A DNA stretch of 5,564 bases. Origin: Clostridiales bacterium. Lineage in GTDB: Bacteria > Bacillota > Clostridia > WRLR01. The translations under genes and the position numbers were made by a program. The number at the start of each line of letters is the position of its first letter. Position 1 is the stretch's first letter. Where the stretch lies: NCBI GenBank assembly GCA_031263625.1, contig JAISFK010000220.1, positions 1-5,564 on the forward strand, given 5' to 3'. Below, piece after piece: positions 1-5,259 of the stretch. The notes under the pieces are model-generated. The model ran no database searches. It saw only the letters and a program-made list of their open reading frames with translations, and was not told the DNA's origin.

Positions 1-2038
1 GCAGGGCCAGCCGCCTTTTGTCCGCCGCCACGAGCGCGGCGTAGCGCCTGCAAAGGACGGAAAACTGCCTCGGCGCAGAGTTGCCGCCGCGCCGGGGCGG
101 GCGGGCGGCGCGGGATCGCTCGCCGAGGCTGCCGAGGTTGCCGGGGCCGCCGGAATTGGCGGCGCGGGCCTGCGGCGGTTGCGGCGAGCCAGCCGCCGGC
201 CCATGCGCGCCCGGCGCGGCGCCTTGCGCGTCAGCCGCCGCTCCCTGTGCGCCCGCCTGCGCCTCCCACGCGCGCGTTATCCAGCCGCCGCCCGGCGCCT
301 GCGCCGCCAGAATCTCCGGTTGCCGTGCGCCCGGCGCCGCCTCATGGGCATTCGCCGCCCCATGCGCGCCCGGTGCCCACTGTGCGCTTGCCGCCGCGCC
401 TTGCGCATCAGCCGCCGCTCCCTGCGCGCCCGCCTCTGTCTGCCATGCGCCCGGCATAGCCCCTTGCGCTCCCGCCTGCCCAGCGCCCGGCGTCGCCACA
501 TGAGCGCCAGCGCCCCCTTGTGCGCCCGCCACCGCATGAGCGCCAGCGCCCGGTTGCGGCTGCGGCCGCAGCGCGGCTTTCGGCCTGTGCAGCGCCTCGT
601 AGCGCAGCTTCCACTGGGCGGGGCTGTCGTTGATCTTGTCGTATATGTCCGCGAAATCCCTCACGCCGAAGAAGGCCAGCGCCTCGCTAGGCGCCCCGAA
701 GAAGCACAGCCTGCCGCCCGTGCCCAGTATGACGAGCTTGTCGCACAGGCCGATGTTCGCCGTCATGTGCGTGACGACGACGACCGTCTTGCCGCGCCCG
801 GCCATGTTTTTCAGCATCTGCATGAGGTGGCGCTCCGTGCCGGGATCCAGGCCGGATGACGGCTCGTCCAGGAAAAAGGCGCAGGGGTCGGAAACCAGCT
901 CCACCGCGATGGACGCCCGCTTGCGCTGCCCGCCGCTCAAAGTCTTGATCTGCGCGTCCTCGCGCCCGGACAGCTCCACCGTCTCGATGGCCCGCGCCAC
1001 GCGGCTCTCGCGGTCTTTGGCCGTCGAGTCGGCGGGCATCCGCATCTCGGCGGTGTACAGCAGCATGGGGCGCAGCGCCAGATCCCTGTGGACGATGTCC
1101 TGCTGCGGCACGTAGCCGATCAGGTTCTTCAGCGCCCCGTAGTTGTCGCGCAGGTCCTCGCCGCCGAACAGGACGCTCCCCGACGTGAACGGCGCGAAGC
1201 CGCACATGCCGTTCATGAGCGTGGACTTGCCCGCGCCGGAGCCGCCGATGATGGCGGCCAGCTCGTTGGGCGCGAGCGAGAAGGACACGCCGTCCAGAAT
1301 GTCGCGGGGCCGCCCCTTCGCCAGCACCGTCTTGCGCGCGCCGGCCACCTCGATGGGCAGGGACGGCTGCTCCACGTTGTAGTGGACGACGCCGCCCGCG
1401 TAGACGAGCCTCGCGCTCCCGACGAATATGGCGTCCCTGTCCGCGAGCTCGCGCCTGCCGGACACGCGCGCGCCGTTCACGTACACGCCGTTCGTGCTGC
1501 CGCAGTCCTGTATGAAGAAGCGCCTGCCGCCCTCGGCGCTTATGCGGGCGTGCAGCCGCGACACGCTCGCCTGGCTGAGCGCTATGTCGCAGGAGGCGTC
1601 CCTGCCGACGGTCAGCGGCCTGCCGCCGATCTTCGCTGACGACCAGACGCCCGGGCCCGCCCCGGCCCGGCTGGCGTTGAGCGTCATGACCGCGCCGTGC
1701 TCGCCCCGCGCGGCCTGCCTCGCGCGCTCCGACTCGAACGTCACCGCGTCGCCGGGGCGCAGCCGAGCTTTCCCGCTGACGCGGGCGCCGTTGACGTATA
1801 TGCCGTTCGTGCTGTTCTTGTCGATGATGTACACGCCGCCGTCGCCGTCGCCGCTGCCGCCGGGGCCGGCCTCGAACACGAGCGCCCCGTGGAAGTTGGA
1901 GGCGATGGGGGAGTCCAGCACGACGTCGTTCGCGGCGTTGCGCCCGAACGTCACCGTCCCGGCGCCAAAATCCGCAAGCTGGATGTCGGCCGGCTTTTTG
2001 CCGCCCTCCGCGATTGTCAGCGAAAACCCTTCAAACAT
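1..2038 (-). CDS. FHA-FHA-ABC transporter (ABCG-like), 3' end outside window
   Basis: Open for 679 codons from ATG at 2038 to the window edge. Residues 1-100 form FHA domain 1 (GR at 32-33, S47/H50, NSTNG 75-79). Residues 120-212 form FHA domain 2 (GRD 145-147, SRLH 160-163, STNG 181-184). Both keep the phosphothreonine-binding residues. Residues 222-445 are an ABC ATPase: Walker A GGSGAGKST 265-273, Q-loop Q312, signature LSGGQ 367-371, Walker B FFLDEP 388-393, H-loop H424. An Ala/Gly/Gln/Pro-rich linker (about 485-655) leads to QFSVLCRRYAALVAADKRRL, typical of the stretch just before the first helix of ABCG/ABC2-type membrane domains. The order matches bacterial FHA-ABC half-transporters such as mycobacterial Rv1747; the substrate is unknown. 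The start is firm at its upstream limit: an in-frame TGA lies at 2042-2044, one codon before the ATG. I see no good ribosome-binding site at normal spacing (GGGG is about 20 bases upstream). Confidence 0.95.
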   Translation of the reverse strand, partial: MFEGFSLTIAEGGKKPADIQLADFGAGTVTFGRNAANDVVLDSPIASNFHGALVFEAGPGGSGDGDGGVYIIDKNSTNGIYVNGARVSGKARLRPGDAVTFESERARQAARGEHGAVMTLNASRAGAGPGVWSSAKIGGRPLTVGRDASCDIALSQASVSRLHARISAEGGRRFFIQDCGSTNGVYVNGARVSGRRELADRDAIFVGSARLVYAGGVVHYNVEQPSLPIEVAGARKTVLAKGRPRDILDGVSFSLAPNELAAIIGGSGAGKSTLMNGMCGFAPFTSGSVLFGGEDLRDNYGALKNLIGYVPQQDIVHRDLALRPMLLYTAEMRMPADSTAKDRESRVARAIETVELSGREDAQIKTLSGGQRKRASIAVELVSDPCAFFLDEPSSGLDPGTERHLMQMLKNMAGRGKTVVVVTHMTANIGLCDKLVILGTGGRLCFFGAPSEALAFFGVRDFADIYDKINDSPAQWKLRYEALHRPKAALRPQPQPGAGAHAVAGAQGGAGAHVATPGAGQAGAQGAMPGAWQTEAGAQGAAADAQGAAASAQWAPGAHGAANAHEAAPGARQPEILAAQAPGGGWITRAWEAQAGAQGAAADAQGAAPGAHGPAAGSPQPPQARAANSGGPGNLGSLGERSRAARPPRRGGNSAPRQFSVLCRRYAALVAADKRRLAL
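213..420 (-). repeat. Low-complexity Ala/Gly/Gln linker with internal repeat in the ABC protein
   Basis: Within the linker of the FHA-ABC gene the 14-residue string AGAQGAAADAQGAA occurs twice, at residues 536-549 and 595-608, exactly 59 codons apart. The DNA is also repeated (about 211-255 and 388-432). Related PGAHG and PGARQ/PGAWQ pieces surround both copies, so the linker looks built by slippage or local duplication that stayed in frame. Low-complexity linkers between ATPase and membrane domain vary freely in length; no fold or motif is visible here. The whole linker, about 170 residues, is long compared with an ordinary ABCG half-transporter (from memory of the family). Confidence 0.7.
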
Positions 2039-2110
2039 AGTTCAGACAGCACATCCCCGTCAAAAATAGTTATACTGACGAGCATTTGAATTTTCCATTA
2101 ACGCGAGTCA

Positions 2111-2140
2111 GTAATACTCGTTTCCTCTGTCCGACCGCAA
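2111..2140 (-). promoter_or_regulatory. Candidate promoter for the ABC gene
   Basis: On the minus strand TTGCGG (2140-2135) is followed after 18 bases by TATTAC (2116-2111), a loose sigma-70-like pair about 75 bases upstream of the ABC start. A second -10-like TATACT lies at 2174-2169 with a poor -35. The better pair sits inside the inverted repeat, so a protein binding the palindrome would cover the -35. This is pattern matching only; AT-rich DNA yields such matches by chance. Confidence 0.25.
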
Positions 2141-2173
2141 ATTGCGGTCGGAATCCCAATCGAACACGAGTAT
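2114..2173. repeat. Nested inverted repeats (long palindrome)
   Basis: The inner arms 2130-2140 and 2142-2152 are perfect reverse complements (11 bp, core CCGACCGC/GCGGTCGG) around one central base. As RNA they fold to an 8-11 bp stem with a small AT loop. The outer arms ATACTCGT (2114-2121) and ACGAGTAT (2166-2173) are also a perfect 8-bp inverted repeat enclosing the inner one. A third small inverted repeat, CGAGT/ACTCG, lies at 2104-2120. No U-run follows on the minus-strand transcript, so a standard intrinsic terminator is not supported; an operator, an attenuator or a processing hairpin remain open. Confidence 0.65.
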
Positions 2174-2220
2174 AATAGCTGATAGTTAATAGCTAAATAG
2201 TTAATGGCTAAATAGCTATA
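2172..2220. repeat. 15-bp AT-rich tandem repeat overlapping an FHA stop codon
   Basis: ATAGTTAATAGCTAA (2182-2196) is followed directly by ATAGTTAATGGCTAA (2197-2211), differing at one base, then by a partial third copy beginning ATAGCTA (2212-2220). A related ATAGCT-containing stretch lies just before, at about 2172-2181. The TAG stop of the compact FHA gene (2216-2218) is inside the last partial copy. The repeat is far more AT-rich than the coding DNA on either side. Confidence 0.75.
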
Positions 2221-2584
2221 TGATGCTCACGACGAACCCGTTGTCCTCCGTCGCCAGAAAAAACGCCTCGCCGTCGGCCAGGACGTGCTCCCGGCCCGGC
2301 GCGAGCCGCTCGCCGCCCCGGAGGTATGTCCCGTTTTTTGAGCTGTCGGTCAGAGACAGGCAGCCGTTTTGCGCGTCAAGGCGCAGCTTGCAGTGAACCT
2401 TGCTGATCTCCGTGCTTCCGGGCGGGTAGAGCAGGGCGCAGGCGCTCCTGTCGCGGCCGATGGCGATGACGTCGCCCGCCCTTATGCCCAGCGTCTTCCC
2501 GCCAAAGAAGCCCGCCGTTCCGGATATGGAAACGGCGCCATGGAAAGCCCTTGTGCGGCCGCAGCCGCGCTCGCTCACGCCCAT
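2216..2584 (-). CDS. Compact single-domain FHA protein (122 aa)
   Basis: A 122-residue protein that is essentially one FHA domain. The strand-1 pattern GAVSISGTAGFFGGKTLGI (residues 16-34) leads to IGRDR (42-46), then ISKVH (60-64), CKLRLD and DSSKNGT (80-86), ending LADGEAFFLATEDNGFVV. The phosphothreonine-binding residues R44, S61, H64 and N84-G85 are all present. The pattern 'GRD..C...PP......S.VHC.L' is familiar to me from Clostridia-type FHA proteins. I chose ATG 2584 because it starts the domain cleanly and has GGAGGG (2595-2590) five bases upstream; an in-frame ATG at 2668 would only add out-of-frame translation of the neighbour's 3' end. The start overlaps the preceding stop by 10 bases, which suggests translational coupling. 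Its first 46 residues are those copied into the two mini-ORFs upstream. Confidence 0.88.
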   Translation of the reverse strand: MGVSERGCGRTRAFHGAVSISGTAGFFGGKTLGIRAGDVIAIGRDRSACALLYPPGSTEISKVHCKLRLDAQNGCLSLTDSSKNGTYLRGGERLAPGREHVLADGEAFFLATEDNGFVVSII

Positions 2585-2595
2585 CTTCGCCCTCC
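2575..2595 (-). promoter_or_regulatory. Coupled stop/start with RBS, third junction
   Basis: GGAGGG at 2595-2590, five-base spacer, ATGGGCGTGA at 2584-2575. It joins the second mini-ORF to the intact compact FHA gene, so translation of that gene may depend on the chain upstream. Confidence 0.8.
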
Positions 2596-2829
2596 GTCGC
2601 AGAATGGCATGAAGACCAGCCGCAGATCGCCCGCCAGAATCGCGTCGTATGCCCGCAGCGGCGCCCATCCAGCCAGCGCGGCGTCCCTGTCGCAGCCGAT
2701 GGTGATGGCGTTGCCCGCCCTTGCCCTTATGCCCAGCGTCTTCCCGCCAAAGAAGCCTGCCGTCCCGGATATGGAAACGGCGCCGTGGAAAGCCCTTGTG
2801 CGGCCGCAGCCGCCCTCGCTCACGCCCAT
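2575..2829 (-). CDS. Chimeric FHA mini-ORF, second copy (84 aa)
   Basis: Residues 1-48 match the compact FHA protein encoded just downstream (MGVSE..CGRTRAFHGAVS to the strand before GCDR). Residues 49-84 are the C-terminus of the degenerate FHA protein upstream (AALAGWAPLRAYDAILAGD to WA). The join is in frame. The product has the first strands and the last two strands of an FHA fold but no SxxH or NGT loop, and even the GR motif has become GC (residues 45-46), so phosphopeptide binding is not expected. Two extra residues (RARAGN) come from a 6-bp insertion. ATG 2829 has GGAGGG (2840-2835) five bases upstream. The gene may be a translated by-product of tandem duplication kept as a coupling link; independent function is unproven. 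Confidence 0.6.
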   Translation of the reverse strand: MGVSEGGCGRTRAFHGAVSISGTAGFFGGKTLGIRARAGNAITIGCDRDAALAGWAPLRAYDAILAGDLRLVFMPFCDGGRRWA

Positions 2830-2840
2830 CTTCGCCCTCC
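2820..2840 (-). promoter_or_regulatory. Coupled stop/start with RBS, second junction
   Basis: GGAGGG at 2840-2835, five-base spacer, ATGGGCGTGA at 2829-2820. It joins the first mini-ORF to the second. Confidence 0.8.
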
Positions 2841-3068
2841 GTCGCGGAATGGCATGAAGACCAGCCGCAGATCGCCCGCCAGAATCGCGTCGTATGCCCG
2901 CAGCGGCGCCCACCCGGCCAGCGCTGCGCCCCTGTCGCGGCCGATGGCGATGACGTCGCCCGCCCTTATGCCCTGCGTCTTCCCGCCAAAGGTGCCCGCC
3001 GTCCCGTATATGGAAACGGCGCCATGAAAAGCCCTCGTGCGGCCGTAGGCGCGCTCGCTCACGCCCAT
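2820..3068 (-). CDS. Chimeric FHA mini-ORF, first copy (82 aa)
   Basis: Same architecture as the next mini-ORF: residues 1-46 correspond to the N-terminus of the compact FHA protein, and residues 47-82 to the C-terminus of the upstream FHA protein. The GRDR motif (43-46) is intact, but the phosphothreonine-contact loops are missing. It carries most of the amino-acid changes in the array: AYG for GCG near residue 8, Y for S at 21, T for F at 26, Q for L at 32, R for C at 75. ATG 3068 has GGAGGG (3079-3074) at five-base spacing and overlaps the stop of the upstream gene by 10 bases. Its own stop overlaps the next ATG in the same way. It may be a coupling relic rather than a working protein. Confidence 0.6.
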   Translation of the reverse strand: MGVSERAYGRTRAFHGAVSIYGTAGTFGGKTQGIRAGDVIAIGRDRGAALAGWAPLRAYDAILAGDLRLVFMPFRDGGRRWA

Positions 3069-3079
3069 CTTCGCCCTCC
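3059..3079 (-). promoter_or_regulatory. Coupled stop/start with RBS, first junction
   Basis: On the minus strand GGAGGG (3079-3074), five bases, then ATGGGCGTGA (3068-3059). The ATG opens the first mini-ORF and the final TGA closes the upstream FHA gene. The ribosome-binding site lies inside the upstream reading frame. This geometry favours termination-reinitiation. Identical copies lie at 2840-2820 and 2595-2575. Confidence 0.8.
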
Positions 3080-3667
3080 GTCGCAGAATGGCATGAAGAC
3101 CAGCCGCAGATCGCCCGCCAGAATCGCGTCGTATGCCCGCAGCGGCGCCCATCCAGCCAGCGCTGCGCCCTGAACGGCGCGATCCGGGGGCGCTTCGCCC
3201 TGCACGGCGCCGCCGCCGGGCGCGGCCAGCAGGCGCGCCGGCTCGCCGCTCTCCTGCCGCACGTAAAAGCCGCCGCTTTGCGCGTCGAAGGCGACGGCGA
3301 GGTGCAACCGCCCGTCCGCGCAGCCCAGCGCCTTCGGCTCAATGTCCATGCTCCGGGCGATGTGTGTCACGCCTTTGAGCAGCGGCCAGTCCTGCCCGCG
3401 CCTCGCGCCGGAAGCCGCCACGAGCCAGCCGAGCACGGGCGAAATCGGCGCGGCTGGCGGCTCGCGCAGCGGCCTGCCGCGCCCCGGCTGCAGTTGCGCC
3501 TCAGCGCGCCCCGGCGACGGTTGCGCCTCAGCCTCCGCGCGTCCCCGCTGCGCCTGCGCCTCCGCGCGCCTCGGCGGCTTTTGCGGCGGCTCCGGCTCGC
3601 CCTGGTTGACGGCTATCGTATAGCTGTAGTCCACGTAAAATCTGCCCCCTCTCGCCATTCCGGGCAT
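3059..3667 (-). CDS. Degenerate FHA-domain protein with low-complexity middle (202 aa)
   Basis: Residues 78-202 read as an FHA domain of a Clostridia-type family (VLGWLVAASGARRGQDWPLL at 78-97, then a strand ending in PLRAYDAI..GDLRLVFMPFC, 175-195). Key residues are lost: IARS (103-106) stands where family members have IGRS, and the SRxxH loop is replaced by GCADGRLH. Phosphothreonine binding is doubtful. Residues 33-65 are an AEAQ/Pro/Arg-rich low-complexity segment. The N-terminus GRFYVDYSY (8-16) recalls the GHFYDADKY of family members that begin with a small zinc ribbon, but all cysteines are absent (inference from memory). The start is uncertain: ATG 3667 has AAGGCGGG nearby, ATG 3658 is three codons in, and the frame stays open to ATG 3811 through repeat DNA, which I reject. 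The last 36 codons are duplicated downstream. Confidence 0.8.
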   Translation of the reverse strand: MPGMARGGRFYVDYSYTIAVNQGEPEPPQKPPRRAEAQAQRGRAEAEAQPSPGRAEAQLQPGRGRPLREPPAAPISPVLGWLVAASGARRGQDWPLLKGVTHIARSMDIEPKALGCADGRLHLAVAFDAQSGGFYVRQESGEPARLLAAPGGGAVQGEAPPDRAVQGAALAGWAPLRAYDAILAGDLRLVFMPFCDGGRRWA

Positions 3668-3983
3668 AGAGCCCGCCTTGTCATTCCCGGCAAGCCCTTG
3701 CAGCGCCGGGCGCAACGCCTCGTCGCGCTGGACATGGCCCCTTGCCGCGCCAAGCCAACACTGCGCCATCCCATGCGTCGCCCCTTGCCGCGCCGTGCGC
3801 AACCGCGCCATTCGGGCGAAACATTGTCATTCCGGGCCTGTCCCGGAATCCGAGGAACAAGCCGCAAGCCGTCGCGTTGCATTTGCCCGCCGCCCGCCAT
3901 GCAGCATACGGCAGTATGCCTGCCATCCCATGCGTCGCCCCTTGCCGCGCCGCGCGCAACCGCGCCATTCGGGCGAAACCTTG
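3668..3983. other. Intergenic repeat DNA between the phosphatase and FHA genes
   Basis: This 316-base gap holds no supportable gene. It consists of a partial REP-like unit at about 3679-3697, a CCCCTTGCCGCGCC motif seen three times (about 3738, 3781 and 3938), and one full plus part of a second copy of a 157-bp tandem duplication. Open frames here give the GFRDRPGMT type of peptide typical of translated REP-like palindromes. Confidence 0.75.
3826..3851. repeat. REP-like palindrome, copy 1
   Basis: A 26-base unit starting GTCATTCCGGG and ending CCCGGAATCC, with perfect 8-bp arms ATTCCGGG/CCCGGAAT around CCTGT. This belongs to the widely seen family of short extragenic palindromes whose minus-strand translation reads GFRDRPGMT. 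Confidence 0.8.
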
Positions 3984-4008
3984 TCATTCCGGGCCTGTCC
4001 CGGAATCC
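3983..4008. repeat. REP-like palindrome, copy 2, carrying the phosphatase stop codon
   Basis: Identical 26-base unit with the same perfect 8-bp arms. Its GGAATGAC end on the minus strand supplies the in-frame TGA (3984-3986) that ends the PP2C gene. Confidence 0.8.
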
Positions 4009-4799
4009 AAAAATAAGCCGCCGCGTTGCATTTGCCCGCCGCCCGCCATGCAGCATACGGCGGTGTAGTTGTCGCTGCTGTCCGTCTGCCTGCCCCGCAG
4101 TATGTCCAGCATGGCGTCGAGCCAGCCCTGCGGGTCGCCCGCGCGCTTGAGGCAGGCCGTCATCTCGTGCTCGAAAATCGGCTCCCAAAAGCCGTCGGAG
4201 CACAGCAGGAAGGCGTCGCCGGGCTTGATGCTCTCCGTGAAAATCGGCGTGTCCACGCGCGGATCCCCGTCGTTGCCGAGCACCCGCAGCACCCTGCTCC
4301 GATCCTCGTGGAAGCGGATGTCCTGCGGCGCTATCTCGCCCAGGTCAACGGCGGCCTGCGACATGGAGTGGTCGCGCGACTGGTGGAGTATTTCGCCGCC
4401 CCGGAAGTAGTAGAGCCGCGAGTCGCCCAGGTGGACGGAGGAAAACGCGCCGCAATCGGCGAACGCCGCGACGACGGTTGTCCTCATGCCGCGCTCCATC
4501 TTGCGCCTGCGCTGCTCGTCGGCAAGCGCCCTGTTGGCCTCGGCGAGCAGCCGCAGCAAAGACGCCTCGCCAAAGTCCTCCAGCTCGGCCGCGCGGGCTT
4601 TTATGTACTCGGCGGCGAAGCCGGACGCCAGATCGCCGCCAGCCATGCCGCCCAGCCCGTCGGCCACGATCCACGCGCCCCGGCGGCCGGAAGCGGCGTA
4701 TGCGCAGCTGTCCTCGTTGCGCGGCCTGCCGCCCCGCTCGGAGCAAGCCGCCGTGCGCAATGTTATTTCAAGGCTTGCCGCTTCCATGCCTATGGCCAT
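3984..4799 (-). CDS. PP2C-family Ser/Thr protein phosphatase (271 aa)
   Basis: A complete metal-dependent phosphatase of the PP2C/PPM family, predicted cytosolic (no signal or membrane segment seen). Motifs in order: RPRNEDS (25-31), VADGLGG (45-51), GMRTTVVAA (104-112), HLGDSRLYYF (123-132), RDHS (142-145), RVLGN (172-176), LLCSDGFWE (198-206), SSDNYTAV (241-248). The metal-ligand acidic residues D30, D47, D202 and D243 are present. It would remove phosphate from Ser/Thr targets of a partner kinase, resetting the FHA docking signals encoded around it. The domain ends at about 248; the final 23 residues (CCMAGGGQMQRGG to GTGPE) and the stop run into repeat DNA, so the tail looks acquired. Start: ATG 4799 has GGAGGG only one base away; ATG 4787 (MEAASLEITL) has the same site 13 bases away and is a fair alternative. 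Confidence 0.93.
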   Translation of the reverse strand: MAIGMEAASLEITLRTAACSERGGRPRNEDSCAYAASGRRGAWIVADGLGGMAGGDLASGFAAEYIKARAAELEDFGEASLLRLLAEANRALADEQRRRKMERGMRTTVVAAFADCGAFSSVHLGDSRLYYFRGGEILHQSRDHSMSQAAVDLGEIAPQDIRFHEDRSRVLRVLGNDGDPRVDTPIFTESIKPGDAFLLCSDGFWEPIFEHEMTACLKRAGDPQGWLDAMLDILRGRQTDSSDNYTAVCCMAGGGQMQRGGLFLDSGTGPE

Positions 4800-4807
4800 T
4801 CCCTCCA

Positions 4808-5259
4808 GTCATTCCAGACTGCTTCCCGGCTCCGGCTTTCCGCGCCGTCATTCAGTGCTGATCCACGGATCCGGTTCCCTCACCGTCATTCTGAGTTGCT
4901 TCCTGAATCTGCCGCGCTACTCGCCATTTTGGGATGGCTCCCGAATCCGGCTCCCTTGCCGCCATTCCGTACTGATTCCGGCTTCCCACCCCGTCATTCT
5001 GAGTTGCTTCCCGGCTCCGGCATCCCATGCCGTCATTCCGTGCTGCTTTCCGGATCTGCCGCGCTACTTGCCATTTTGGGATGGCTCTCGGATCCGGCTC
5101 CCACCCCGTCATTTTGGGCTGATACTCGGATCCGACTTCCACCCCGTCATTCTGAGTTGCTTCCCGGCTCCGGCTCCCTTGCCGCCATTCCGCGCTGGTT
5201 CCTGAATCTGCCGCACTACTCGCCATTTTGGGATGGCTCTCGGATCCGGCTCCCGCCCC
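4808..5259. repeat. 38-bp tandem array, 12 diverged units
   Basis: Units beginning GTCATT or GCCATT start at 4808, 4847, 4885, 4923, 4961, 4993, 5032, 5070, 5108, 5146, 5184 and 5222, and a canonical REP unit starts at 5260. Spacings are 38 or 39 except one of 32. The common pattern is (G/C)CATT, then a TGG/GCTG core, a CGGATCCGG-like stretch and a CCC-rich end. Units four apart resemble each other most: 4923, 5070 and 5222 share CCATTTTGGGATGGCTC, and 4885, 5032 and 5184 share ATCTGCCGC(G/A)CTACT. The unit start resembles the REP palindrome, so the array may be an amplified, decayed REP. Confidence 0.85.

Larger units (their letters stand above)
2039..2215. other. AT-rich intergenic region before the ABC gene
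   Basis: About 177 bases between the FHA stop at 2216 and the ABC start at 2038, much more AT-rich than the rest of the window. It holds a 15-bp tandem repeat, a nested inverted repeat and sequences resembling minus-strand promoters. It is the only sizeable break between the FHA chain and the ABC gene, so the ABC gene may have its own promoter here. No ORF is supportable. Confidence 0.7.
2447..3169 (-). repeat. Three tandem copies of a 239-bp segment across an FHA-FHA gene junction
   Basis: The copies are 2447-2685 (239 bp), 2686-2930 (245 bp) and 2931-3169 (239 bp). Each holds the last 36 codons of the upstream FHA gene, a ribosome-binding site, the stop/start overlap and the first 46-48 codons of the downstream FHA gene. 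The middle copy carries a 6-bp insertion near 2721-2726 (RARAGN instead of RAGD). The part from the upstream gene is almost identical in all copies; the part from the downstream gene differs at about nine of 128 bases between the outer copies. Unit length is 2 modulo 3, so each copy moves the ORF into a new frame, yet all frames stay open because each unit supplies its own stop and start. Confidence 0.93.
3765..4066. repeat. About 157-bp tandem duplication including the phosphatase 3' end
   Basis: Copy 1 is 3765-3921; copy 2 is 3922 to about 4066. The offset is 157 bases on the left and 149 on the right, because copy 1 has about 8 extra bases near 3852-3876. Each copy contains CCATCCCATGCGTCGCCCC, a CGCCATTCGGGCGAAAC segment, one REP palindrome and a stretch whose minus strand reads TAVCCMAGGGQMQR. 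That peptide is the C-terminus of the PP2C protein, so copy 1 is a displaced duplicate of the gene end. Confidence 0.88.

Noticed and set aside
179..2089. Several plus-strand open frames opposite the ABC gene
   Set aside because: GC-rich third positions keep the antisense frames open; the minus frame shows all FHA and ABC motifs.
2130..2152. Intrinsic terminator for the FHA chain
   Set aside because: The stem is strong, but no U-run follows on the minus-strand transcript; kept as a palindrome of unknown role.
2585..2668. Upstream start (ATG 2668) for the compact FHA gene
   Set aside because: The added residues are the neighbour's C-terminal codons read in another frame; ATG 2584 has a good RBS and begins the domain.
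2575..3342. 255-codon minus frame spanning several repeat copies as one protein
   Set aside because: Only its last 84 codons follow the RBS and show the chimeric FHA pattern; the upstream part is out-of-frame reading of the neighbouring FHA genes.
3668..3811. Extended N-terminus of the degenerate FHA protein from ATG 3811
   Set aside because: The extra 48 residues are translated repeat DNA; the recognisable protein begins at about GRFYVDY, so ATG 3667 or 3658 is preferred.
3613..4203. 196-codon minus-strand frame overlapping the phosphatase end
   Set aside because: It is a shifted frame of PP2C followed by translated REP DNA (GFRDRPGMT-type peptide), with no domain of its own.
4808..5259. 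CRISPR array
   Set aside because: Similarity covers the whole 38-bp period with no conserved-repeat/unique-spacer alternation, units are diverged, and no cas gene is present.
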